Source: Salmonella enterica subsp. houtenae serovar Houten (GTDB taxonomy: Bacteria > Pseudomonadota > Gammaproteobacteria > Enterobacterales > Enterobacteriaceae). From it: 64,000 bases of DNA. The translations under genes were made by a program, and so were the position numbers. Below, piece by piece: positions 28,058 through 36,776 of the stretch (its first letter is position 1; every line of letters starts with the position of its first letter). The notes under the pieces are model-generated. The model was not told the origin of the DNA and did no database searches. It saw only the letters and a list, made by a program, of their open reading frames with translations. The stretch covers positions 1,488,001 to 1,552,000 of the forward strand of contig LS483478.1 of assembly GCA_900478215.1 (NCBI GenBank). The letters run 5' to 3'.

Positions 28058-28549
28058 ATGGTTGATTTATCCCGTCGAAGCATGTTGACCGGCAGTTGGC
28101 GCAACGCCAGCAATGGGATTCTTCCGCCGTGGGCCAGAGAAACGACCTATTTTCTCGCACATTGTCTGCGTTGCGACGCTTGCATCCAGGCGTGTGAGGC
28201 CGACATCCTGCAGCGAGGGGCGGGGGGATATCCGAGCGTAGATTTCAAACAGGGCGAGTGCAGCTTTTGTTATGCCTGCGCGCAGGCCTGTACCGAATCT
28301 CTTTTTCTTCCGCGCCACACCAGGGCCTGGGATCTGATTTTTACGCTCACAGAAAACTGCCTCGCCAGGCAATCGGTTGAATGCCATCGTTGCCAGGACA
28401 GTTGTGAACCTATGGCCATTACCTTTCGTCCCACGTTATCCGGCATTTACCAGCCGCAACTTGACCCGCAGGCCTGTAACGGATGCGGGGCGTGTGTGGC
28501 TATCTGTCCCGTGTCAGCCATCAAAGCGGAGAACCACCATGCACACTAA
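28058..28549 (+). CDS. napF: NapF iron-sulfur maturation protein
   Basis: A 163-residue cytoplasmic ferredoxin-like protein that interacts with NapA before export and helps assemble its [4Fe-4S] cluster. Cys clusters CLRCDACIQAC, CSFCYACAQAC and CNGCGACVAIC are visible, with an additional CHRCQDSCEP. The start at 28058 has GGAAGGG upstream and matches E. coli NapF; the open frame reaches 28010. First gene of napFDAGHBC-ccm, under the FNR/NarP region upstream. Confidence 0.95.
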   Translation: MVDLSRRSMLTGSWRNASNGILPPWARETTYFLAHCLRCDACIQACEADILQRGAGGYPSVDFKQGECSFCYACAQACTESLFLPRHTRAWDLIFTLTENCLARQSVECHRCQDSCEPMAITFRPTLSGIYQPQLDPQACNGCGACVAICPVSAIKAENHHAH

Positions 28550-28802
28550 CTGGCAGGTCTGTAGCCTGGTCGTGCAGGCCAAAAGTCAGAACATCGCCGC
28601 TATTGGCGCACAGTTGAACACGTTGCCGGGTTGCGAAGTCGCGTTAAGCGACGTTGAAAGCGGGCAACTGATCGTGGTGGCGGAAGCAGAGCAGAGTGAA
28701 ACGCTGATGCAAACAATTGAGTCAGTACGCCATGTTGAGGGCGTACTGGCGGTGTCGCTGGTTTATCACCAGCAGGATGAGCAAGGTGAGGAAACACCAT
28801 GA
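28539..28802 (+). CDS. napD: NapD, NapA signal-peptide chaperone
   Basis: An 87-residue ferredoxin-fold chaperone that binds the NapA Tat signal peptide to delay export until the molybdenum cofactor is loaded. It starts MHTNWQVCSLVVQAKS and ends HQQDEQGEETP, as in E. coli. The start overlaps the end of napF by 11 bases, and its stop overlaps the napA start (ATGA), so all three are translationally coupled. Confidence 0.96.
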   Translation: MHTNWQVCSLVVQAKSQNIAAIGAQLNTLPGCEVALSDVESGQLIVVAEAEQSETLMQTIESVRHVEGVLAVSLVYHQQDEQGEETP

Positions 28803-31285
28803 AACTCAGTCGTCGTAGCTTTATGAAAGCTAACGCCGTTGCGGCCGCTGCGGCGGCTGCCGGTCTGAGCGTGCCGGGCGTCGCCCGCGCCGTTGTCGGG
28901 CAGCAGGAAGCCATCAAATGGGATAAAGCGCCGTGCCGTTTTTGCGGAACGGGTTGCGGTGTGTTGGTGGGAACGCAGCAGGGCCGTGTAGTCGCCTGCC
29001 AGGGCGACCCCGACGCGCCGGTCAACCGTGGTCTGAACTGCATTAAAGGCTACTTCCTGCCCAAAATCATGTACGGCAAAGATCGTCTGACGCAGCCGAT
29101 GCTGCGCATGAAAGACGGCAGCTATCACAAAGACGGCGAGTTTACGCCCGTGAGCTGGGAACACGCCTTCGATGTGATGGAAGAGAAGTTTAAAACCTCC
29201 CTGAAAGAGAAAGGACCAGAAGCGATCGGCATGTTTGGATCTGGTCAATGGACCATCTGGGAAGGTTATGCCGCCGCGAAACTGTTCAAGGCTGGTTTCC
29301 GCTCTAACAACATCGACCCGAATGCGCGTCACTGCATGGCCTCGGCGGTGGTGGGCTTTATGCGCACCTTTGGCATGGATGAACCGATGGGCTGCTACGA
29401 CGATATTGAGCAGGCCGATGCGTTTGTGCTGTGGGGTTCCAACATGGCGGAGATGCACCCGATTTTATGGTCGCGCATCACTAACCGTCGTTTGTCCGAC
29501 CCGAACGTGAAGGTCGCCGTCCTCTCCACCTTCCAGCACCGTAGCTTTGAACTGGCGGACAACGGTATTGTCTTTACCCCGCAAAGCGATCTGGTGATCC
29601 TTAACTATATCGCTAATTACATTATTCAGAACAACGCAGTAAATCAGGATTTCTTCACAAAGCATGTGAATCTGCGTAAAGGGGCGACAGATATCGGCTA
29701 CGGCTTGCGCCCGACGCACCCGCTGGAAAAAGCGGCGAAGAATCCGGGCTCCGACGCTTCCGAGCCGATGAGCTTCGACGAGTATAAAGCCTTCGTGGCG
29801 GAATATACTCTGGACAAGACCGCTGAAATGACCGGCGTGCCGAAAGATCAACTGGAACAGTTGGCACAGCTCTACGCCGATCCGAATAAGCGAGTGATCT
29901 CTTACTGGACGATGGGTTTTAACCAGCATACCCGCGGCGTGTGGGCGAATAACCTGGTTTACAACCTGCATCTGCTGACCGGAAAAATCTCCCAGCCTGG
30001 CTGCGGTCCCTTCTCGCTGACCGGCCAGCCTTCCGCCTGCGGTACGGCGCGTGAAGTGGGAACCTTCTCACACCGTCTGCCGGCAGACATGGTCGTGACG
30101 AACGAAAAACACCGCGATATCTGCGAAAAACACTGGCAGATCCCCGCCGGCACTATTCCGGCAAAAGTGGGGTTACACGCGGTGGCGCAGGATCGCGCGT
30201 TGAAAGACGGCAAGCTGAACGTCTACTGGGTAATGTGTAATAACAATATGCAGGCCGGGCCGAACATTAATGAAGATCGGATGCCGGGCTGGCGCGATCC
30301 GCGTAACTTTATCATTGTCTCCGATCCTTACCCGACGGTGAGCGCGCTGTCTGCGGATCTGATCCTGCCGACCGCCATGTGGGTTGAGAAAGAGGGCGCT
30401 TACGGCAACGCCGAACGCCGCACGCAGTTCTGGCGTCAACAAATTAAAGCGCCGGGAGAAGCCAAATCCGACCTCTGGCAACTGGTGCAGTTCTCACGTC
30501 GTTTTAAAACCGAGGAGGTCTGGCCGGAGGCGTTGCTGGCCCAGAAGCCGGAGCTGCGCGGTAAAACGCTGTATGACGTTCTGTTCGCTACGCCAGCGGT
30601 CAGCAAATTCCCGCTGAGCGAGCTGAAAGAGGATCAGTTAAACGATGAATCCCGTGAGCTGGGCTTCTATCTGCAAAAAGGGCTGTTTGAAGAATACGCC
30701 TGGTTTGGACGCGGCCACGGTCACGATCTGGCGCCGTTCGACGATTACCACAACGCGCGCGGTCTGCGCTGGCCGGTCGTCGAAGGCAAAGAGACGCAAT
30801 GGCGTTACAGCGAAGGCAACGACCCGTATGTAAAAGCGGGGGAAGGGTACAAATTCTACGGTAAACCGGATGGCAAAGCGGTGATCTTCGCGCTGCCATT
30901 TGAACCCGCGGCGGAGTCGCCGGATAACGAGTACGATCTGTGGCTTTCCACCGGTCGCGTGCTGGAACACTGGCATACCGGCAGTATGACGCGCCGCGTG
31001 CCTGAACTGCACCGCGCCTTCCCGGAAGCGGTGGTCTTTATTCACCCGCTGGATGCGAAAGCGCGCGATCTGCGTCGCGGCGATAAGGTTAAAGTGTCGT
31101 CCCGCCGCGGCGAAGTGATTTCGATTGTCGAAACGCGTGGACGTAACCGTCCGCCGCAGGGACTGGTGTATATGCCGTTCTTCGATGCCGCTCAGCTAGT
31201 GAACAACCTGACGCTGGATGCGACAGACCCGCTCTCTAAAGAGACGGACTTCAAGAAGTGCGCCGTTAAACTGGCGAAGGTGTAA
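28799..31285 (+). CDS. napA: periplasmic nitrate reductase catalytic subunit NapA
   Basis: An 828-residue molybdoprotein reducing nitrate to nitrite in the periplasm. A twin-arginine signal is present (SRRSFMKANA, Ala-rich core, cleavage near GVARA). The [4Fe-4S] motif is CRFCGTGCGVLVGTQ with a later Cys in RGLNCIKGY. The Mo-bis-MGD ligand Cys is in NARHCMASAVVGFM, and the C-terminal MGD-binding beta barrel includes LSTGRVLEHWHTGSMT. Electrons come from NapC/NapGH through NapB. Confidence 0.98.
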   Translation: MKLSRRSFMKANAVAAAAAAAGLSVPGVARAVVGQQEAIKWDKAPCRFCGTGCGVLVGTQQGRVVACQGDPDAPVNRGLNCIKGYFLPKIMYGKDRLTQPMLRMKDGSYHKDGEFTPVSWEHAFDVMEEKFKTSLKEKGPEAIGMFGSGQWTIWEGYAAAKLFKAGFRSNNIDPNARHCMASAVVGFMRTFGMDEPMGCYDDIEQADAFVLWGSNMAEMHPILWSRITNRRLSDPNVKVAVLSTFQHRSFELADNGIVFTPQSDLVILNYIANYIIQNNAVNQDFFTKHVNLRKGATDIGYGLRPTHPLEKAAKNPGSDASEPMSFDEYKAFVAEYTLDKTAEMTGVPKDQLEQLAQLYADPNKRVISYWTMGFNQHTRGVWANNLVYNLHLLTGKISQPGCGPFSLTGQPSACGTAREVGTFSHRLPADMVVTNEKHRDICEKHWQIPAGTIPAKVGLHAVAQDRALKDGKLNVYWVMCNNNMQAGPNINEDRMPGWRDPRNFIIVSDPYPTVSALSADLILPTAMWVEKEGAYGNAERRTQFWRQQIKAPGEAKSDLWQLVQFSRRFKTEEVWPEALLAQKPELRGKTLYDVLFATPAVSKFPLSELKEDQLNDESRELGFYLQKGLFEEYAWFGRGHGHDLAPFDDYHNARGLRWPVVEGKETQWRYSEGNDPYVKAGEGYKFYGKPDGKAVIFALPFEPAAESPDNEYDLWLSTGRVLEHWHTGSMTRRVPELHRAFPEAVVFIHPLDAKARDLRRGDKVKVSSRRGEVISIVETRGRNRPPQGLVYMPFFDAAQLVNNLTLDATDPLSKETDFKKCAVKLAKV

Positions 31286-31291
31286 CGCGTT

Positions 31292-31987
31292 ATGTCCCGT
31301 ACAGCGAAACCCCAAAATGGCCGCCGCCGCTTTCTGCGTGATGTTGTGCGCACTGCGGGCGGGCTGGCGGCTGTTGGCGTGGCGCTGGGCTTGCAACAGC
31401 AAACCGCGCGCGCAACGGGCGTGCGGCTGCGTCCGCCAGGCGCGCTGAATGAAAATGTCTTCGCCAGCGCCTGTGTGCGCTGCGGGCAGTGCGTTCAGGC
31501 GTGTCCATACGACACGCTAAAACTGGCGACGCTGGCCTCCGGGCTATCGGCAGGTACGCCCTATTTCGTCGCTCGCGACATCCCCTGCGAAATGTGTGAA
31601 GACATTCCGTGCGCCAAAGTCTGCCCCAGCGGGGCGCTGAATAAAGATATCGCCTCCATTGATGACTCGCGCATGGGGCTGGCGGTGCTGCTGGATCAGG
31701 AAAACTGCCTCAACTTTCAGGGGCTGCGCTGCGACGTTTGTTACCGCGAATGCCCGAAAATCGATGAGGCCATCACCCTGGAGCTGGATCGCAACATGCG
31801 CACCGGCAAACATGCGCGCTTTCTGCCCACCGTACACAGCGACGCCTGTACCGGCTGCGGCAAATGCGAAAAAGTCTGCGTACTGGAGCAACCAGCGATA
31901 AAAGTGTTGCCGTTGTCATTGGCGAAAGGGGAGTTAGGACACCATTACCGCTTCGGCTGGCTGGAGGGGAAAGATGGCAAATCGTAA
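31292..31987 (+). CDS. napG: NapG ferredoxin-type quinol dehydrogenase subunit
   Basis: A 231-residue Tat-exported protein carrying four [4Fe-4S] clusters. The twin-arginine signal is RRRFLRDVVRTAGG. Cys clusters are CVRCGQCVQAC, CEMCEDIPCAKVC, CDVCYRECP and CTGCGKCEKVC. With NapH it forms a quinol dehydrogenase feeding NapB/NapA, favouring ubiquinol. It overlaps napH by 14 bases. Confidence 0.96.
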   Translation: MSRTAKPQNGRRRFLRDVVRTAGGLAAVGVALGLQQQTARATGVRLRPPGALNENVFASACVRCGQCVQACPYDTLKLATLASGLSAGTPYFVARDIPCEMCEDIPCAKVCPSGALNKDIASIDDSRMGLAVLLDQENCLNFQGLRCDVCYRECPKIDEAITLELDRNMRTGKHARFLPTVHSDACTGCGKCEKVCVLEQPAIKVLPLSLAKGELGHHYRFGWLEGKDGKS

Positions 31988-32846
31988 ACGCGACGCCGGG
32001 CGAGAAGCGCAGGCGAAAAAAGGCTGGTGGCGTAGCCACCGTTGGCTGGTGTTACGTCGTATAAGCCAGTTTATGGTGCTGGGGATGTTTCTCAGCGGCC
32101 CATGGCTGGGCTTTTGGGTTTTGCATGGCAATTACAGCAGTAGTTTGCTGTTCGATACCCTCCCGTTGACCGATCCGCTGATTACCCTGGAAAGTCTCGC
32201 CAGTGGACATCTTCCCGCTACCGTGGCGCAGACGGGGGCAGTGATTATCACTGTGCTGTATGCGCTGGCGGGAAAGCGATTATTTTGCAGTTGGGTTTGC
32301 CCGCTAAACCCCGTTACCGATTTGGCTAACTGGATGCGCAGGAAATTTGACCTGAATCAGTCTGCGACGATTCCGCGCCATATACGGTACGTCCTTCTGG
32401 TGGTGGTGTTAATCGGTTCGGCGTTGACCGGCACGCTGCTGTGGGAATGGATTAATCCCGTATCGCTGTTAGGCCGTAGTCTGGTTATGGGATTTAGTAG
32501 CGGCGCGTTGCTAATTATTGCTTTGTTTTTATTTGATTTATTAGTCGTTGAGCACGGTTGGTGCGGTCATATTTGCCCGATGGGCGCGCTGTATGGCGTG
32601 CTGGGCAGTAAAGGCGTAGTGACCGTGATGGCCAAAAAACGTGAGAAATGTAATCGCTGTATGGATTGTTTTCATGTTTGCCCGGAACCGCATGTGCTAC
32701 GTGCGCCGGTGCTGGATGAGCAAAGCCCGGCGCAGGTAACTCACCGCGACTGCATGACCTGCGGCCGCTGCGTGGATGTCTGTTCTGAGGATGTTTTTAC
32801 AATAACTATACACAAATCATTCAGGATGCGTCGAGGCGGCAAGTGA
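31974..32846 (+). CDS. napH: NapH membrane quinol dehydrogenase subunit, with ERIC-derived tail
   Basis: A 290-residue inner-membrane protein with four helices (first near ISQFMVLGMFLSGPWLGFWVL) and two cytoplasmic [4Fe-4S] motifs, CNRCMDCFHVC and CMTCGRCVDVC, plus the C-x3-CP motifs CSWVCPLNP and CGHICPMG. It transfers electrons from quinol to NapG. The last 12 codons (IHKSFRMRRGGK) lie inside an ERIC element, so the C-terminus differs from E. coli NapH, which ends soon after the same ferredoxin domain. The added tail is basic and probably tolerated. Confidence 0.95.
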   Translation: MANRKRDAGREAQAKKGWWRSHRWLVLRRISQFMVLGMFLSGPWLGFWVLHGNYSSSLLFDTLPLTDPLITLESLASGHLPATVAQTGAVIITVLYALAGKRLFCSWVCPLNPVTDLANWMRRKFDLNQSATIPRHIRYVLLVVVLIGSALTGTLLWEWINPVSLLGRSLVMGFSSGALLIIALFLFDLLVVEHGWCGHICPMGALYGVLGSKGVVTVMAKKREKCNRCMDCFHVCPEPHVLRAPVLDEQSPAQVTHRDCMTCGRCVDVCSEDVFTITIHKSFRMRRGGK

Positions 32847-32932
32847 ATGAGTCCCAGTCACGTACGAGTAGTACGTGACTGGGGTGAATGAACGCAGCCA
32901 ACAAAGAGGCAGCTTGAAGGATGAAGTGTATA
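32807..32932. repeat. full-length ERIC (IRU) element spanning napH end and napH-napB gap
   Basis: TATACAC at 32807 and GTGTATA at 32926-32932 bound a 126-bp unit whose right half reads TACGTGACTGGGGTGAATGA...CAGCTTGAAGGATGAAG, the conserved ERIC core. A central stem CCCAGTCACGTAC/GTACGTGACTGGG is at about 32854-32882. Length and termini match the canonical 126-127-bp ERIC. Confidence 0.9.
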
Positions 32933-32957
32933 CGCGATGGAGTTCGGGAGCGAAATA

Positions 32958-33407
32958 ATGAAAAGCCATGACCTGATGAAAGCGCTGTGTCAATGGATGG
33001 CCACGCTTGCCCTGGTGGTAAGTGGTGCGGTTTGGGCGGCAAACGGAGTAGATTTGAGCCAGTCGCCGGAAGTATCCGGGACGCAGGAAGGGGCGATTCG
33101 TATGCCGAAAGAGCAGGAGCGTATGCCGCTAAATTACGTCAACCAGCCGCCGATGATCCCGCACAGCGTCGAGGGCTACCAGGTGACTACCAATACCAAC
33201 CGCTGTCTGCAATGTCACGGCGTGGAAAGTTATCGTACGACGGGCGCGCCGCGTATCAGCCCGACGCACTTTATGGACAGCGACGGCAACGTGTCGGGCA
33301 ACGTCGCGCCGCGTCGTTATTTCTGCCTGCAGTGCCACGTACCGCAGTCTGATACCGCGCCGATTATCGACAATACCTTTACCCCCTCGCAAGGTTACGG
33401 GAAATAA
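32958..33407 (+). CDS. napB: NapB diheme cytochrome c
   Basis: A 149-residue periplasmic electron-transfer subunit that docks on NapA. Signal peptide MKSHDLMKALCQWMATLAL..., cleavage near VWAA. There are two c-type haem motifs (CLQCHGVES and CLQCHVPQS) with distal His residues such as in PPMIPHSVEG. The ATG at 32958 gives the E. coli length; an ATG 21 bases upstream is in frame but adds MEFGSEI, which has no counterpart. The ERIC upstream separates it from napH by 111 bp. Confidence 0.96.
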   Translation: MKSHDLMKALCQWMATLALVVSGAVWAANGVDLSQSPEVSGTQEGAIRMPKEQERMPLNYVNQPPMIPHSVEGYQVTTNTNRCLQCHGVESYRTTGAPRISPTHFMDSDGNVSGNVAPRRYFCLQCHVPQSDTAPIIDNTFTPSQGYGK

Positions 33408-33416
33408 GAGGTCATT

Positions 33417-34019
33417 ATGGAAAATTCTAACCGTAAACCCGGCTGGATAAAGCGCGTCTGGCGATGGTGGCGCAGCCCCAGCCGTCTGGCGCTGGGGACG
33501 CTGCTGTTAATCGGTTTTATCGGCGGCATCATCTTCTGGGGCGGCTTCAATACCGGGATGGAAAAGGCTAACACCGAAGAGTTTTGTATTAGCTGCCATG
33601 AAATGCGCAACACGGTGTATGAGGAATATATGGAAACCGTCCACTACAACAACCGTAGCGGCGTTCGCGCCACCTGTCCTGACTGCCATGTGCCGCATGA
33701 GTGGGGGCCGAAGATGATCCGTAAGATCAAAGCCAGTAAAGAACTGTACGCGAAGGTATTTGGACTGATAGATACACCGCAGAAATTTGAAGCTCATCGC
33801 CTGACAATGGCGCAAAATGAGTGGCGGCGTATGAAAGACAACAACTCGCAGGAATGCCGTAACTGCCACAATTTCGACTTTATGGATCTAACCGCGCAAA
33901 AAGGCGTCGCGGCGAAAATGCACGATCAGGCGGTAAAAGACGGACAGACCTGTATCGATTGTCACAAAGGGATCGCGCATAAACTGCCGGATATGCGTGA
34001 TGTTAAACCAGGTTTCTGA
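33417..34019 (+). CDS. napC: NapC membrane-anchored tetraheme cytochrome c
   Basis: A 200-residue NapC/NirT-family quinol dehydrogenase. One N-terminal anchor helix (LALGTLLLIGFIGGIIFWGGF) precedes four CxxCH motifs: CISCH, CPDCH, CRNCH and CIDCH. It passes electrons from menaquinol to NapB-NapA. It ends 14 bases before ccmA, so nap and ccm form one long run. Confidence 0.97.
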   Translation: MENSNRKPGWIKRVWRWWRSPSRLALGTLLLIGFIGGIIFWGGFNTGMEKANTEEFCISCHEMRNTVYEEYMETVHYNNRSGVRATCPDCHVPHEWGPKMIRKIKASKELYAKVFGLIDTPQKFEAHRLTMAQNEWRRMKDNNSQECRNCHNFDFMDLTAQKGVAAKMHDQAVKDGQTCIDCHKGIAHKLPDMRDVKPGF

Positions 34020-34033
34020 CAGGACGTTGATGA

Positions 34034-34657
34034 GTGGGAATGCTTGAAGCCAGAGAACTGCACTGCGAGCGGGACGAGAGGACGCTGTTTCGCGGGCTGT
34101 CGTTCACCGTGGATGCCGGGGAGTGGGTGCAGGTCACCGGCGGCAACGGCGCGGGAAAAACCACCCTGCTGCGCCTGCTGACCGGGCTGGCGCGCCCGGA
34201 CGGCGGGGAGGTGTACTGGCAGGGCGAGCCCCTGCGCCGCGTGCGCGACAGCTTCCATCACAGCCTGCTGTGGATCGGGCACCAGCCGGGGATCAAAACC
34301 CGTCTGACGGCGCGGGAGAACCTGCATTTCTTTCACCCCGGCGACGGCGCGCGCCTCCCGGAGGCGCTGGCGCAGGCCGGGCTGGCGGGATTTGAGGACG
34401 TGCCGGTCGCTCAGCTTTCGGCCGGGCAGCAGCGCCGGGTGGCGCTGGCCCGCCTGTGGCTGACCCGCGCCGCGCTGTGGGTGCTCGACGAACCGTTCAC
34501 CGCCATTGACGTTAACGGCGTGGCGCGCCTCACCCGGCGGATGGCGGAGCATACGGCGCAGGGCGGGATGGTCATTCTCACCACCCACCAGCCGCTGCCG
34601 GGGGCGGCGGACACCATCCGCCGCCTTGCGCTGACCGGCGGGGGGGCAGGGCTGTGA
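34034..34657 (+). CDS. ccmA: CcmA, heme exporter ATP-binding subunit
   Basis: A 207-residue ABC ATPase that drives release of holo-CcmE from CcmC in system I cytochrome c maturation. Walker A GGNGAGKTTLL, signature LSAGQQRRVALARL, Walker B WVLDEPFTA. The start is GTG at 34034 (reads MGMLEARELHCE), as in E. coli. It overlaps ccmB at ATGA. From here the ccm genes are visibly more GC-rich than nap. Confidence 0.96.
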   Translation: MGMLEARELHCERDERTLFRGLSFTVDAGEWVQVTGGNGAGKTTLLRLLTGLARPDGGEVYWQGEPLRRVRDSFHHSLLWIGHQPGIKTRLTARENLHFFHPGDGARLPEALAQAGLAGFEDVPVAQLSAGQQRRVALARLWLTRAALWVLDEPFTAIDVNGVARLTRRMAEHTAQGGMVILTTHQPLPGAADTIRRLALTGGGAGL

Positions 34658-35313
34658 TGTGGCGGGTATTCTGTCTTGAACTGCGCGTGGCGTTCCGCCA
34701 CAGCGCCGACATCGCCAGCCCGCTGTGGTTCTTCCTGATGGTCATCACCCTGTTTCCGTTAAGTATCGGGCCGGAGCCGCAGCTGCTGGCGCGTATTGCG
34801 CCGGGCATTATCCAGGTGGCGGCGCTGCTGGCCTCGCTGCTGGCGCTGGAGCGGTTGTTTCGCGACGACCTGCAGGACGGCAGCCTGGAGCAGTTGATGC
34901 TGCTGCCGGTGCCGCTGCCGGCGGTGGTGCTGGCGAAGGTGCTGGCCCACTGGACGGTGACCGGCCTGCCGCTGATTATTCTCTCCCCGCTGGTGGCGCT
35001 GCTGCTGGGAGTGGACGTGTACGGCTGGAAAATCATGGCGCTGACGCTGCTGCTCGGCACGCCGGCGCTGGGGTTTCTCGCCGCGCCGGGCGTCGGGCTG
35101 ACGGCCGGTCTCCGGCGCGGCGGCGTCCTGCTGGGCATTCTGGTGCTGCCGCTGGCCATCCCGGTGCTGATTTTTGCCTCCGCGGCGATGGACGCGGCGT
35201 CGGCGCATTTACCCGTTGACGGCTATCTGGCGGTTCTGGGGGCGCTGCTGGCGGGCAGCGCGACGTTAAGCCCCTTTGCGACGGCGGCAGCGTTACGCAT
35301 CAGCGTGCAGTAG
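34654..35313 (+). CDS. ccmB: CcmB, heme exporter membrane subunit
   Basis: A 219-residue integral membrane protein with six predicted helices (FCLELRVAFRHSADIASPLWFF start). Partner of CcmA and CcmC in the ABC complex that loads haem on CcmE. Its start overlaps the ccmA stop. Confidence 0.96.
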   Translation: MMWRVFCLELRVAFRHSADIASPLWFFLMVITLFPLSIGPEPQLLARIAPGIIQVAALLASLLALERLFRDDLQDGSLEQLMLLPVPLPAVVLAKVLAHWTVTGLPLIILSPLVALLLGVDVYGWKIMALTLLLGTPALGFLAAPGVGLTAGLRRGGVLLGILVLPLAIPVLIFASAAMDAASAHLPVDGYLAVLGALLAGSATLSPFATAAALRISVQ

Positions 35314-35353
35314 CGCGGCTTTCATTCGTTTTGTTCTGAGTCAGGTGACGACT

Positions 35354-36091
35354 ATGTGGAAAACCCTTCATCAGCTGGCGGCGCCGCCCCGGCTGTATCA
35401 GATTTGCGGCAGGCTCGTGCCGTGGCTGGCGGTGGCCGGCATCATCGCGCTGGCCACGGGCTGGGTCCGGGGATTCGGCTTTGCGCCTGCGGACTACCAG
35501 CAGGGGGAGAGCTACCGCATTATGTATCTGCATGTCCCGGCGGCCATCTGGTCGATGGGGATTTATGCGGCGATGGCGGTGGCGGCGTTTACCGGGCTGG
35601 TCTGGCAGATGAAAATGGCCAGCCTTGCCGTCGCGGCGATGGCGCCGGTGGGGGCGGTGTATACCTTTATTGCGCTGGTGACAGGCTCCGCCTGGGGTAA
35701 ACCGATGTGGGGCACCTGGTGGGTGTGGGACGCGCGCCTGACCTCGGAGCTGGTGCTGCTGTTTCTCTACGCCGGGGTCATCGCCCTGTGGCACGCCTTT
35801 GACGACCGCAAAATGGCCGGGCGCGCGGCGGGGATTCTGGTGCTGGTCGGGGTGGTGAACCTGCCGGTTATCCACTATTCCGTCGAGTGGTGGAACACCC
35901 TGCACCAGGGCTCCACCCGGATGCAGCAGAGTATCGACCCGGCGATGCGCTCGCCGCTGCGCTGGGCCATCGCCGGCTACCTGCTGCTCTTTATGACGCT
36001 TTCGCTGATGCGGATGCGCAACCTGATTTTACGCATGGAAAAACGCCGCCCGTGGGTGGGCGAACTGATACTGAAAAGGGGGCAGCGGTGA
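35354..36091 (+). CDS. ccmC: CcmC, heme-handling membrane protein
   Basis: A 245-residue, six-helix protein of the HemeHandling family. The WWD motif is visible as WGTWWVWDARLTSELVL, with flanking haem-ligand His residues in MYLHVPAAIW and VIHYSVEWWN. It presents haem to CcmE. The ATG at 35354 is set by homology; the frame is open upstream over the ccmB end but not family-like. Confidence 0.96.
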   Translation: MWKTLHQLAAPPRLYQICGRLVPWLAVAGIIALATGWVRGFGFAPADYQQGESYRIMYLHVPAAIWSMGIYAAMAVAAFTGLVWQMKMASLAVAAMAPVGAVYTFIALVTGSAWGKPMWGTWWVWDARLTSELVLLFLYAGVIALWHAFDDRKMAGRAAGILVLVGVVNLPVIHYSVEWWNTLHQGSTRMQQSIDPAMRSPLRWAIAGYLLLFMTLSLMRMRNLILRMEKRRPWVGELILKRGQR

Positions 36092-36300
36092 GGACGGCAT
36101 TTTCATCGTGGAGCGATTTTTTCGCCATGGGCGGGTACGCCTTTTTTGTCTGGCTGGCGGTGGCGATGACCGTGGCGCCGCTGGCGGCGCTGGCGCTGCA
36201 CACGGTGCTGCAGCGCCGGGCCATCCTGCGCGGCGTGGCGCAGCAGCGGGCGCGCGAGGCGCGGATGCGCGCCGCACAGGCGCAACAGGAGGCCGCGTGA
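36088..36300 (+). CDS. ccmD: CcmD, small membrane adaptor
   Basis: A 70-residue single-helix protein (SSWSDFFAMGGYAFFVWLAV..., then a basic cytoplasmic tail RRAILRGVAQQRAREAR) that stabilises CcmC-CcmE and the ABC complex. The start is a GTG overlapping the ccmC stop; the stop overlaps the ccmE start. Confidence 0.93.
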   Translation: MRTAFSSWSDFFAMGGYAFFVWLAVAMTVAPLAALALHTVLQRRAILRGVAQQRAREARMRAAQAQQEAA

Positions 36301-36776
36301 ACCTGCGACGTAAAAACCGGTTATGGGTGGTCTGCGCGGTGCTGGCGGGCCTGGCGCTGACCACCGCGCTGGTCCTGTATGCGCTGCGCGCGAATATCGA
36401 CCTGTTCTATACCCCCGGGGAAATCCTCTACGGCAAGCGCGAGACGCAGCAGTTGCCGGCGGTGGGCCAGCGCCTGCGCGTCGGCGGGATGGTGATGCCC
36501 GGCAGCGTCAGGCGTGACCCGGACTCGCTGAGGGTGAACTTCAGCCTCTACGATGCCGAAGGCGTGGTGGCGGTGAGCTATGACGGTATCCTGCCTGACC
36601 TGTTCCGCGAGGGGCAGGGGGTGGTGGTCCAGGGGGAGCTGGATACGCGCAACCACGTCCTGGCGCAGGAGGTGCTGGCCAGACATGACGAGAACTACAC
36701 CCCGCCGGAAGTGGAAAAGGCGATGCAGGAAAACCACCGCCGCCCGCAAAGCGTCAATAAGGACACCTCATCATGA
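36297..36776 (+). CDS. ccmE: CcmE, periplasmic heme chaperone
   Basis: A 159-residue membrane-anchored OB-fold protein that binds haem covalently through His130 (in VLARHDENYTP) and hands it to CcmF. N-terminal anchor helix after NLRRKNRLWVV. GTG start at 36297 overlapping ccmD; ends with 4 bases overlapping ccmF. Confidence 0.96.
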   Translation: MNLRRKNRLWVVCAVLAGLALTTALVLYALRANIDLFYTPGEILYGKRETQQLPAVGQRLRVGGMVMPGSVRRDPDSLRVNFSLYDAEGVVAVSYDGILPDLFREGQGVVVQGELDTRNHVLAQEVLARHDENYTPPEVEKAMQENHRRPQSVNKDTSS

